From Marinobacter lipolyticus (GTDB taxonomy: Bacteria > Pseudomonadota > Gammaproteobacteria > Pseudomonadales > Oleiphilaceae): DNA of 64,000 nt. Location: contig NZ_QTKT01000005.1 in NCBI RefSeq assembly GCF_018424605.1, positions 124,001-188,000 on the forward strand, given 5' to 3'. The notes under the pieces were generated by a model. The model searched no databases and was not told the DNA's origin. It worked only from the letters and a program-made list of their open reading frames with translations. The translations under genes and the position numbers were made by a program. This document shows, piece by piece, positions 47,776 through 55,764 of this stretch. Numbering within the stretch: position 1 is the stretch's first letter; each line of letters opens with the position of its first letter.

Positions 47776-50472
47776 GTGAAACCATTTGATGATGGCAGTG
47801 CCGCCAACGATGAGTTCCAGTCAGTTGCCACCGGCGGATATCGTGGGGAACTGGTCAGAGATCTGTTACGCCAGCGGGTGCGGATTCCGTCTCCGCCCTC
47901 CGATGATCTGAAGCGTCCGGCTCTGAATGCGCGCATCCAGGCGGCTCTGGAACCTGGCTCGGTCGCCTGTCTGGAAGCCCCCAGCGGGTACGGTAAATCG
48001 CACGCACTGCTAGCTGCGCTTCACGAGTCAGGCCGGCCCCAGGAATCGGTGAAATGGATTGCCTTCACCGCCCAGGATAACGAGCCCTCGAGGTTGATGA
48101 CCCTCCTTGGCATCGCCCTCGATCCCCGGGCGCGCTCCGACAATCTGCATTTCCCGTCCTCCATGGACCACAGCGAAGCCCTGTCGCTGCTGTTGGCCGA
48201 TGACTACTGGCGACACGAGGAACGAAACGGCGTTCTGGTCCTCGACAACCTCGGTTGCCTGAGTCATCCCGTGGTGGTTGAACTGCTCGAGCAGGTCGTC
48301 ACCGACTTGCCGAAAGGCCTTTCCCTGGCTCTGGTATCTCGCAAGCCCCTGCCGTTCCAAACTCACAAGTCGGAACTGGAAGGTCGCTTTACCCGCTTTG
48401 GTCCTGAATCGCTGGAACTGTCGAGGCAGGAAACCTTCGAGTTTTACAGTCGCGCGCTGGCCACCAGTCAGCTCACTACGCTGGCGGTTGATCACCTTTA
48501 CTCTGTCACCGACGGATGGATCACCCCGCTGGCGCTTTATCAGCGCGAGCTGTCGGCGCTGGCGGAGTCACGGGTGCCGATTCAGGAAACCACCAGTGTC
48601 GAGCGCTTTCTCCGGGATTCGGTGATGGCGAGGCTGACACCTCCCCAGCAGCGGGCATTGCGTGTCATGGCGGAGATGGACCTGATCTCGGACGATCTTT
48701 TCGGTTGTCTGGCCGATCATTTCTGCGACGCGGGCTTCCGGCCTTCGGTGGCCGCCGAGGCGGGGCTACCCCTGCGTTCGCTGCCGGGGCGGGGGCGCTG
48801 GTTTCGCCTCAACCCGCTGCTACATGAATGGCTGAGAAGCTCGTTTCTGGATGGCGCCGCAGACCGGGCGCTGGCGGCGAGCCGATGGTTCAGTCAGCGT
48901 AACCAGTTGCCCGAGGCCCTTCGTTATGCCCTGATGTCGGAGGATGCAGAAGAGGCCGTGCGGATTGCGTCCGAAGGCTCGGAAGCCCTGCTGATCGGGC
49001 AGGATACGGCATCCTTGCTGCGGTTGCGTCGTTCGCTGCCACTGGGGTTGCTTGAGCAAAGTGCGCGGCTGCGGGTGGTATACAGTTGGGTACACGCTAT
49101 CGGCGGTCAGTTCCGCCAGGCGAGAGCACTGCTTGACGGTTTATCGGAGGCCGATAGAGAGGCCATGTCCGGTCGCATCAACGCGCTACGGGCGTTCATC
49201 CTCCGTGGTGAAGGGCAGGTGGAGCAGGCCCTGGAAGTCGCCGATCAGGCGCTGACGGCCGAGGCGCTGTCTACCCAGGGGCAACTGGTGACCCAGATTG
49301 TACGCTCAAGCGCCCTCTGTGCCGCCGGCCGGTTTGCCGAGGCGCGGGAAGCCAATCGCGCTACCACACGCCTGGCCCGGGAGGCGGAGGATTCGGGCGC
49401 GGAGATTCTGGCGGTGTACGCCCACGCGCGGATCGAACTTGGCAAGGGCTCTCTGAAACACGCGGAGCAGCTGCTTCGCACCGGCCTTGATACGGTGATG
49501 AATGAAGCGTCGCGACCCACCCGAGTGGGCGAAACCCGCCTGCAGCTGAATCTGGTGCTGGTGCTCTGGCATCAGGGTCGCGAAGCCGAGGCGGATCGTC
49601 TGCTGGTGACCTGCGGGCGGCACGCTGAACAGACCCGTGATCTCGGCTTGTTACTGGCGATGGCGCTGCGGGTGCTGATCTGCCGTACCCAGGGCCGTCT
49701 GGAAGACGCGTTTGTGTGGATCGGGCGGGCGGAGCGCACCATGCACGCCTGGCAAGTGGACGAATCGGTGTATTTTCCCGTGTTGGAGGCGCTGAAAGCC
49801 AGTTGCTGGTTGGCAACCGGCAACATAGAAAGCGCCAGCCATGCTATGGAGCGGTTGTTACCCTACCGCGCCACCGGTTGTGTCCCGGAACTGATTCCAA
49901 TGATGCCGGGCTTGCTGGATTCCCTTCAGGTTCGCATCGAGCTGGCCCGCGGCGATCATCTGAAGGCTGCAGACACGCTCAGACAAGTTCGCCTGACTGG
50001 CAGTCGGGTCACCCCTTTTGCGGTGGATCTGCATCTCAGGCTGCTGGAGAGCATGGTGGCTCTGCGTGAGAAAGGTGTCGGGGCTGCCCAGAAGCTGTTG
50101 TCCCAGGCGGTAAGCCTGGCGTCGCGGGAGCATTTCATCAGCCCCTTTGCCGAACTGCGCTCGGAAATGAGCGAGCTGATGGAAAAAGTCTACCAGCATC
50201 TGCCCGAAGGTGAGTTCACCCGTGCCCTTGGGGAGCTTTATGGGCTGTCGGCGGCCAAGGTCAAGGCGGCGCCTCTGGCGGAACCCATCAGCGACCGTGA
50301 GCAGGGGGTGCTGGAGTTGATTGCCAGGGGTCTCTCCAATCAGGAAATTGCCGACAGGCTGCATATCTCTCTGCACACGGTGAAAACCCACGCGCGTCGA
50401 ATCAATGCCAAGCTGGAGGTGAAATCCCGCACCCAGGCGATCGTACGCGCCCGGGAGCTGGGACTGCTCTGA
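47776..50472 (+). CDS. MalT/AlkS-type ATP-dependent LuxR-family transcription activator
   Basis: 898 residues. The layout is that of large LuxR regulators: an N-terminal NTPase with Walker A APSGYGKSH (K74), a long helical TPR-like middle (about 400-820), and a C-terminal LuxR helix-turn-helix (about 835-895: SNQEIADRLHISLHTVKTHA). Such proteins bind an inducer and ATP, then activate one or a few nearby promoters. The best candidate target is the DUF1302/DUF1329 operon just upstream. GTG start at 47776. Stop lies 10 bp before a palindromic repeat. Confidence 0.88.
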   Translation: MKPFDDGSAANDEFQSVATGGYRGELVRDLLRQRVRIPSPPSDDLKRPALNARIQAALEPGSVACLEAPSGYGKSHALLAALHESGRPQESVKWIAFTAQDNEPSRLMTLLGIALDPRARSDNLHFPSSMDHSEALSLLLADDYWRHEERNGVLVLDNLGCLSHPVVVELLEQVVTDLPKGLSLALVSRKPLPFQTHKSELEGRFTRFGPESLELSRQETFEFYSRALATSQLTTLAVDHLYSVTDGWITPLALYQRELSALAESRVPIQETTSVERFLRDSVMARLTPPQQRALRVMAEMDLISDDLFGCLADHFCDAGFRPSVAAEAGLPLRSLPGRGRWFRLNPLLHEWLRSSFLDGAADRALAASRWFSQRNQLPEALRYALMSEDAEEAVRIASEGSEALLIGQDTASLLRLRRSLPLGLLEQSARLRVVYSWVHAIGGQFRQARALLDGLSEADREAMSGRINALRAFILRGEGQVEQALEVADQALTAEALSTQGQLVTQIVRSSALCAAGRFAEAREANRATTRLAREAEDSGAEILAVYAHARIELGKGSLKHAEQLLRTGLDTVMNEASRPTRVGETRLQLNLVLVLWHQGREAEADRLLVTCGRHAEQTRDLGLLLAMALRVLICRTQGRLEDAFVWIGRAERTMHAWQVDESVYFPVLEALKASCWLATGNIESASHAMERLLPYRATGCVPELIPMMPGLLDSLQVRIELARGDHLKAADTLRQVRLTGSRVTPFAVDLHLRLLESMVALREKGVGAAQKLLSQAVSLASREHFISPFAELRSEMSELMEKVYQHLPEGEFTRALGELYGLSAAKVKAAPLAEPISDREQGVLELIARGLSNQEIADRLHISLHTVKTHARRINAKLEVKSRTQAIVRARELGLL

Positions 50473-50481
50473 ACCAAGCAA

Positions 50482-50511
50482 GTCGGGTTACGCTTCGCTA
50501 ACCCGACCTAC
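50482..50511. repeat. Short palindromic intergenic repeat, copy 3
   Basis: GTCGGGTTA, loop CGCTTCGC, TAACCCGAC then CTAC: a 9-bp perfect stem (50482-50490 with 50499-50507). It sits between the convergent regulator and acyltransferase genes and encodes the last residues and stop of the latter. Confidence 0.88.
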
Positions 50512-51423
50512 GGATCTTTGCTTGCCTTCGGTTTCTTTCTTCAGGGCATCAATGCGGGCGTCTTTCTCCGCCCACAGCTGGCTGACCCAGCGCTGGAAAT
50601 CGGTCCGCACTTCGCGGCTGCCTTCGTAATCCATACCCAGAAAACGCGCTGGAATCTCACGCACCTGAAGGTCGATCACAATGCGCCCGGTGCGCCCGCA
50701 CAGGAAGTCCCAGAATCCCGAATGGCCATCCGGATACACAATGCTGACATCCAGCATGGTGTGCAGCATGTCACCCATGGCGCCAAGTACGAAGGCAGTG
50801 CCGCCGGCACGGGGTTTGAGAAGGTGCTGGTAGGGGGATTTCTGGGCCGCGTGCTTGGCCGGCGTCAGACGCGTGCCCTCCATGAAGTTGAAGATAGTGA
50901 CCGGTGTGTAACGGAACTTCTCGCAGGCTGCCTGGGTGGCGGCGATGTCCTTGCCCTTGAGCTCCGGGCGGCGGGCAATCTGCTCCTTGGTGTGGCGATG
51001 CATGAACGGAAAGTCCAGCGCCCACCAGGCGACACCGAGAAACGGCACCCAGATCAGCTCCTTCTTCAGGAAGAACTTGAGCAGGGGAATCCGGCTGTTC
51101 AGAACGTACTGGATGGCCGGAATGTCGGCCCAGCTCTGGTGATTGCAGGTGACAAAATACCAGTGCTCGCGGCTCAGGTTGTCCGCGCCGCGGACGTCCC
51201 ATTCGATGCAGTGGAGCAGGTCCAGAAAACGGTTATTGAAGCCAATCCAGATAAACGCAACGCCGTTCAGGGCGCGGGTGCAGAGTTTACGGACCGGGGT
51301 GACGGGTATCACCAGTTTCAGTAGCGCAAATAGCATCAGCACCGGAAACAGGGTCAGGGTGTTCAGTAGAATCAACAGCACCGCCAGAGATCCCTTCAGC
51401 GGTGCGGGCAGGAAATTGAGCAT
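50488..51423 (-). CDS. PlsC/YihG-type acyltransferase
   Basis: 311 residues. An N-terminal membrane region (about 12-42) is followed by the acyltransferase motifs NHQSWADI (H-x4-D) and NFMEGTRLTP. The pattern is that of the YihG/LPLAT subgroup, which acylates lysophospholipids or similar acceptors at the inner membrane; the acceptor is unknown. The last codons (RSVGRVSEA then TAA) are read from the palindromic repeat, so the native C-terminus has been replaced or extended. Confidence 0.88.
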   Translation of the reverse strand: MLNFLPAPLKGSLAVLLILLNTLTLFPVLMLFALLKLVIPVTPVRKLCTRALNGVAFIWIGFNNRFLDLLHCIEWDVRGADNLSREHWYFVTCNHQSWADIPAIQYVLNSRIPLLKFFLKKELIWVPFLGVAWWALDFPFMHRHTKEQIARRPELKGKDIAATQAACEKFRYTPVTIFNFMEGTRLTPAKHAAQKSPYQHLLKPRAGGTAFVLGAMGDMLHTMLDVSIVYPDGHSGFWDFLCGRTGRIVIDLQVREIPARFLGMDYEGSREVRTDFQRWVSQLWAEKDARIDALKKETEGKQRSVGRVSEA

Positions 51424-51447
51424 GTTCGATCGTCCCCGAATAAGGCG

Positions 51448-52374
51448 TCAGTCGGCCTGGTCTTGCTTGCGACGCGACGGCAGCAGGCTGGCTTCATCGG
51501 TGGTCGAGGCCAGTTCTTTGAGTGTCTCGCTGTCGCCATCGCCGACCGTGTCATTGAATGCGAGATCAAAGTAGCTGAGATTGTTGTAGCGGATCATGCT
51601 GCGGATCTCTTCTACATAGTCTTCGCCGCGTTCGGAATAGCCGATCAGGCCCGCGGCCAGTGCAGTGCCGGCTGCCAGCTCGCCGTTGTCTCGCGCCCTG
51701 ATACGGGCCTCGCGCAGTTGCTGGTAGGTGGGGTGGCGATTCAGGTTCTGGATGTAGGCCCGCACTGATCGGTAGGGGGAGGCAAATTTCGCCACTTCAT
51801 GGGTGGCGCCTTCAACGCGCCCCAACGGAACCAGTCCACAGCCTTTGGAGAAACACCATTGGCCGAACAGATTGTTGCCGCGGGTAGCAAAACGGGAGGT
51901 GCCCCAGGCGGATTCGTTCGCCGCCTGCGCCAGCACCAGTGATGGCGAAATGACATCAAGGCGTTTGCGCAGGCGTTCGAACAGCTCCGGACTGCCCGGC
52001 TCTTCGTCCACCCGCAGGCGCTGAGCCTGGTCTTTCAGCCACTGGCGTTCGGAGTCGCTCAGGGTTTCCTGCTGGGACAGGGCATCCAGATACGCCCGTT
52101 CGATCAGAATGCGGGAGTTGGCCAGAACGATGCGTGGATACAGGAACGAAAAGAAGGCGGCCTTACGCTCGGTGCTGTCACGGTAGCGGGAAAAATCCGG
52201 CAGCTTTGCGCCGGCCCATGACGGCAGTGAAGGGAGGGACGACAGAACCAGCTCAGAGCCATCGTCGTCGCTGTCACCGTATGTGCTGTCTGGATCCGGT
52301 GTGTGAAAAATGCCCCAGACTGCAAAAACCACCAAAGGGAAAACCAGCGAAAACGCCCGGATACCTGCCGACAT
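51448..52374 (-). CDS. Bax-family glucosaminidase-like protein
   Basis: 308 residues. An N-terminal signal anchor (about 7-24) is followed by a glucosaminidase domain. The catalytic Glu lies in AQAANESAWGTSRFA, with GNNLFGQWCF and EDYVEEIRSMIRYNNL downstream. The family (E. coli Bax) resembles peptidoglycan N-acetylglucosaminidases. The C-terminal 45 residues are acidic and unstructured. A TATAAT on the minus strand (52406-52411) may be its -10. Confidence 0.88.
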   Translation of the reverse strand: MSAGIRAFSLVFPLVVFAVWGIFHTPDPDSTYGDSDDDGSELVLSSLPSLPSWAGAKLPDFSRYRDSTERKAAFFSFLYPRIVLANSRILIERAYLDALSQQETLSDSERQWLKDQAQRLRVDEEPGSPELFERLRKRLDVISPSLVLAQAANESAWGTSRFATRGNNLFGQWCFSKGCGLVPLGRVEGATHEVAKFASPYRSVRAYIQNLNRHPTYQQLREARIRARDNGELAAGTALAAGLIGYSERGEDYVEEIRSMIRYNNLSYFDLAFNDTVGDGDSETLKELASTTDEASLLPSRRKQDQAD

Positions 52375-52405
52375 ACAACCTCTCGTTACATTCGATATGA
52401 CTTGA

Positions 52406-52411
52406 ATTATA
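52406..52411 (-). promoter_or_regulatory. Candidate -10 box of the bax-like gene
   Basis: A perfect TATAAT on the minus strand, 31 nt before the ATG; the -35 region is not convincing. Confidence 0.35.
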
Positions 52412-52450
52412 ACAGGTTATACGTGGGCATAGGCTAAATGGGTGACGTTT

Positions 52451-52477
52451 GTCGGGTTGCGCGGGCGCTAACCCGAC
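52451..52477. repeat. Short palindromic intergenic repeat, copy 4
   Basis: GTCGGGTT (52451-52458) pairs with AACCCGAC (52470-52477) around a GC-rich loop. It begins 2 bp past the stop of the large lipoprotein gene. Confidence 0.8.
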
Positions 52478-52479
52478 AA

Positions 52480-54687
52480 TCAGTCTGGCAACCGGGTTGC
52501 CATCACCAGGCCCTGGCTCTGTTCACCGCCGAGGGTGTCACTCAGGCGCAGGAAGATCTGGTCCTGCTCATCGACCACGAACCCGTCGAGGGTCAGGTTG
52601 CCGGCAGTAAACGTCACCCGGCCGTTGCCGCCGTCGGTGTAGGCGAGGCTGAGATCCTCTTCATCCACAGGGAAGGGCGCCGACACCGTTTCATCACTCA
52701 CGGAATGGATCACATCCAGGGCTCTGCGCTCGAGTGTGGCGGTGGCGGCGTCGTTGATGGTCAGCACGGTGTTATCGAAATGCCGGAGCCGGTTGCGGCC
52801 GTCTTCCAGGCCCATGGCAAAGCCCTGCAACCGGTAGCGCCCGCTGGTGGGGGCGGCTGTCGCCTGCTCCGCGGCCACCAGCAGGCCGTCACCGGTGTCG
52901 CCGTTATCCAGGTTGAACGCCAGCAGGGAACCGTTCGGGTTGCTGGCGCCGATGCCAAGGTCCGGTCGACCGAATTGACCGGCTGAACTGCCGATCTCCA
53001 GGTTCAGCCTGCCAATGTCCCGGTCACCAACGCTGAGCCGGGAAGGACGCGTGCGAACAGTCCAGGTGGCATCGCGGTTACCGGCGACGGGGCCATTGAC
53101 GGTGCCGTCGCTGTCCCGGGCAATGGTGCGCGTGGGCATAAGTTGAGTGACATCGGTGCCGTTCACCGTCCAGCTACCTACACCGGATTCGATAATGACC
53201 GGCTCGTTGGTGTCGCCGAACCGGGAGGCGAGGAACACCACGTTGTAGGTTTTGCCATCGAGGCTGTCCAGGCTGAAGCCCTGTTCCCGCAGCAGGTTGA
53301 TTTCCAGCACCGACAGGTAATGATTCTCGAGGGTGGCGCGGCGTTTCAGTTCCCCGGATACCGACTCCAATTCAATGGCCTTGCCGGCGCTGAAGTATCC
53401 GCTTAGCACCCGGTCAGGTGGTTCATTGCTGTCGCCGGTGGCGCTGACAAATCCGTCAAGATAATAAGGGTTACGGGTCCAGCCGATGATTTCGGAACTG
53501 CCCTGGCCGGTCACGCTCTGGTAAAGCGCGCGGCCTGCCAGCAGGCGAGTGCCTTCTACCAGGGTAGCGGCACCGGGAGCGGATGCGTGGGTGTTCAGGT
53601 CCCAGAAAGAGGAACCCCTGGCAAAAAAGTCGTTGCCGTTGCGGTGGATCAACGCTTCCCGGTCATAGGGAATGTCGTTGGCCAGCGACGTCACGCGGAT
53701 GTTGAAGGCATCAAAGGTGGTCAGGGTAAGCGCGGGATAGACGTACCCGGTGCCATTGGCGTCGGTTATGCTCTCTTCCTGTGCCGTGCGCACCCCCCAC
53801 TGACCGGACCCGGCGAGGGTGGATTCGCGGAATGTCTGCCCCAGCTCAATGCCGAGGAACACCGAATTATAGTCGGCCGAGCTGGCGCTGATGCGCCCGG
53901 ACGACTGTTCGTCCAGCACCGCGTAATCGGCCATGCTGTCGACGTAACGGGAAAAGTCACCACGCTCATCCAGCAGGTCCAGGGCCTGGCCGAGGCTGAA
54001 GTTACCCGGAATGTCGATCTCGAAATCGTGGACCTGATCGGCGAGGGTCGACCACACATACTTATTCAGGCACAGCTCGCCGCCGGCGTCGTTGACGCAG
54101 TCGAGAATGGCCCGGAACTGCTCATTGCTGTAGCTGGTAAGCGTGTTGGTGACAAGGTACTCGGAGAAGGGGTTCACCTTCACGTCACGGTCGGAGTCGG
54201 CGGCCAGCGCCCGCATGCGGGTGTTACCGTAAGCCGCTTCGATCACAACATCGGGCGCCAGCGGAAGGCCATTCTCGAAGGTGATCACTTCCCGGCCGTT
54301 GTCTTCGGTGCGGCGGCTTACGTTCACGGAACCGAGGCTGCTCAGGCTGGTGTCAGTGCGATACACCGCGATCCGGTCGGGTGTCACGATCCGCAGATTG
54401 CGGCGGGTGGGCTCTCCGTTCGGGGCAACGGCGGCGGGAACCTCCATGGTCACGCGCACCTCGTTGGCGGCGAGCCCATTGGTGTTGTTGGAATCACCGG
54501 TGCTGCCGGAATTGAAGTCGTCCAACGCGTTCTTTGCGGGTGGGAAAGAGTTCCCGCGGGAGCCGGCTTCATCCACCGCACTTTGGCCGCCACAGCCGGC
54601 GATCAGCACGGCGGACAGCAGCAGGGGCAGCCGCCGGGAGTAACGACGGGTGAAGAATATATCAGTACAAAGTGATTGCAGCGTCAT
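52480..54687 (-). CDS. Large lipoprotein of unknown function
   Basis: 735 residues from ATG 54687. A hydrophobic segment and lipobox IAGC (Cys32) predict a lipoprotein, followed by a Ser/Gly/Asn-rich linker. The rest is beta-rich with many short Gly/Asp turns and no enzyme motif that I recognise; two Cys (EDCVNDAGGELCLNKY-like region near residue 205) may pair. The upstream in-frame ATG at 54789 lies in the terminator of the yfaZ-like gene and was rejected; 54714 is the other option. It may be a surface or periplasmic structural protein; this is a guess. Confidence 0.7.
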   Translation of the reverse strand: MTLQSLCTDIFFTRRYSRRLPLLLSAVLIAGCGGQSAVDEAGSRGNSFPPAKNALDDFNSGSTGDSNNTNGLAANEVRVTMEVPAAVAPNGEPTRRNLRIVTPDRIAVYRTDTSLSSLGSVNVSRRTEDNGREVITFENGLPLAPDVVIEAAYGNTRMRALAADSDRDVKVNPFSEYLVTNTLTSYSNEQFRAILDCVNDAGGELCLNKYVWSTLADQVHDFEIDIPGNFSLGQALDLLDERGDFSRYVDSMADYAVLDEQSSGRISASSADYNSVFLGIELGQTFRESTLAGSGQWGVRTAQEESITDANGTGYVYPALTLTTFDAFNIRVTSLANDIPYDREALIHRNGNDFFARGSSFWDLNTHASAPGAATLVEGTRLLAGRALYQSVTGQGSSEIIGWTRNPYYLDGFVSATGDSNEPPDRVLSGYFSAGKAIELESVSGELKRRATLENHYLSVLEINLLREQGFSLDSLDGKTYNVVFLASRFGDTNEPVIIESGVGSWTVNGTDVTQLMPTRTIARDSDGTVNGPVAGNRDATWTVRTRPSRLSVGDRDIGRLNLEIGSSAGQFGRPDLGIGASNPNGSLLAFNLDNGDTGDGLLVAAEQATAAPTSGRYRLQGFAMGLEDGRNRLRHFDNTVLTINDAATATLERRALDVIHSVSDETVSAPFPVDEEDLSLAYTDGGNGRVTFTAGNLTLDGFVVDEQDQIFLRLSDTLGGEQSQGLVMATRLPD

Positions 54688-54770
54688 GCCAGTGACAGTC
54701 CATTCCCGAAACATGTGAAGGCAGTCTAGCAAGGGCAGGGGCAGTAAAGAGTGAGGCAGGGCACGAAACG

Positions 54771-54798
54771 AAAACGGGCGTCTGTTCAAGCGCCCGTT
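54771..54798 (-). terminator. Rho-independent terminator of the yfaZ-like gene
   Basis: On the minus strand AACGGGCG / CGCCCGTT with a 10-nt loop, then a T-rich run (TTTTCGTTTCG), 26 bp past the yfaZ-like stop. Confidence 0.75.
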
Positions 54799-54823
54799 CC
54801 GGTACTGCGATGATGACTCAGGC

Positions 54824-55384
54824 TCAGAAGAAAATCTTCATACCCGCCATCACACCCTCGTCCAGATTCACGTCGCCGCGCAGCGGGGAATCCAGGTCGG
54901 TGTTGAGGTAGCGGTACCCGGCAAACACTTCCGCGTTGCGGATCACCCGGTAGCTGCCACGCAGCTCAAGGCTGGTCAGGTCTTCGGAATCGCCGAAAGA
55001 CAGAATGCTGGGGGCGTAGTGCAGGCCGCCGGTCAGCGACAGACCCGGTACGTCCGGAATGTTCACGGTGGCGAAGCCACCGAGGGCTACGGCGCCGCCG
55101 TCGAGATCATCGTCTTCCCAGCCGAAACCGCGCATACCGATGCCGGCGGTGGTTGGCAGGTTGCCAAGCGCCGTGCGGCCCTGAGCGTGGAAATCCACGT
55201 TGCCGATGTGACGGCTGCCCTCGTGGTAGGTGTAGCCGGTACCCAACTGCAAGTCAGAATTCACGCCGAAGAAATTCACCTGGCCCTTGACCGAATCGTT
55301 GGTCAGGCTCAGGTCGAGATCAGCTGCCAAAGCCGGTGCGGCGGCCAGTGACAGGGCAAGAACGGACATACGGGTTACTTTCAT
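54824..55384 (-). CDS. YfaZ-family outer-membrane protein
   Basis: 186 residues. Signal peptide MKVTRMSVLALSLAAAPALA is followed by a small beta-barrel of about eight strands, ending in MKIFF. YfaZ proteins are outer-membrane proteins of unknown function. AAGGTAGAAGA precedes ATG 55384; the longer frame to 55438 lacks a signal peptide. Confidence 0.82.
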   Translation of the reverse strand: MKVTRMSVLALSLAAAPALAADLDLSLTNDSVKGQVNFFGVNSDLQLGTGYTYHEGSRHIGNVDFHAQGRTALGNLPTTAGIGMRGFGWEDDDLDGGAVALGGFATVNIPDVPGLSLTGGLHYAPSILSFGDSEDLTSLELRGSYRVIRNAEVFAGYRYLNTDLDSPLRGDVNLDEGVMAGMKIFF

Positions 55385-55503
55385 TCTTCTACCTTTATGG
55401 GTCATTGAACGGAATGGGAAGCCGGCACATGCCAGCATTCACGATAGGTTCAGGTGAGCGCATGGTAACGGGAGCGAGCAGGCGGCTCAACTTAAAATGG
55501 GGT

Positions 55504-55525
55504 AAGGCCCTGTTAACAGTGCCTT
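55504..55525 (-). terminator. Weak hairpin at the yacG stop
   Basis: AAGGC and GCCTT flank CTGTTAACAG with one mismatch; a short T-tract (ATTTTAAG) follows on the minus strand. A possible weak terminator after yacG. Confidence 0.35.
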
Positions 55526-55721
55526 AGTGACGGGTGTTCTCGTCAAGGGAGTCAAGCTGGTCCAGATCCTCTGGCGAGACGTTCTGGGCAGGAACCCGAT
55601 ACTCTTCATTGGCCCAGGCGCCCAGGTCAATGAGTTTGCAGCGTTCGCAGCAGAACGGGCGAAACGGATTGTCTTCGCTCCATTCCACGGATTTCTTGCA
55701 GTTGGGGCATTCTACGTTCAT
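55524..55721 (-). CDS. yacG: DNA gyrase inhibitor YacG
   Basis: 65 residues. The four zinc-binding Cys are in [14 protein letters not shown] and [14 protein letters not shown] (C-x2-C ... C-x3-C). YacG binds GyrB and blocks DNA binding by gyrase. In Pseudomonas it lies directly after coaE; here four unrelated genes separate them. Start ATG 55721 gives the family length. Confidence 0.93.
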   Translation of the reverse strand: MNVECPNCKKSVEWSEDNPFRPFCCERCKLIDLGAWANEEYRVPAQNVSPEDLDQLDSLDENTRH

Positions 55722-55764
55722 GACGACCTTCGTTTTGTGCCGGTAAATGGTTGCCGCGGTGACC

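Noticed and set aside
47776..50472. LuxR-type gene as a quorum-sensing receptor
   Set aside because: It lacks the autoinducer-binding domain and has an N-terminal NTPase and TPR-like region, which places it with MalT/AlkS.
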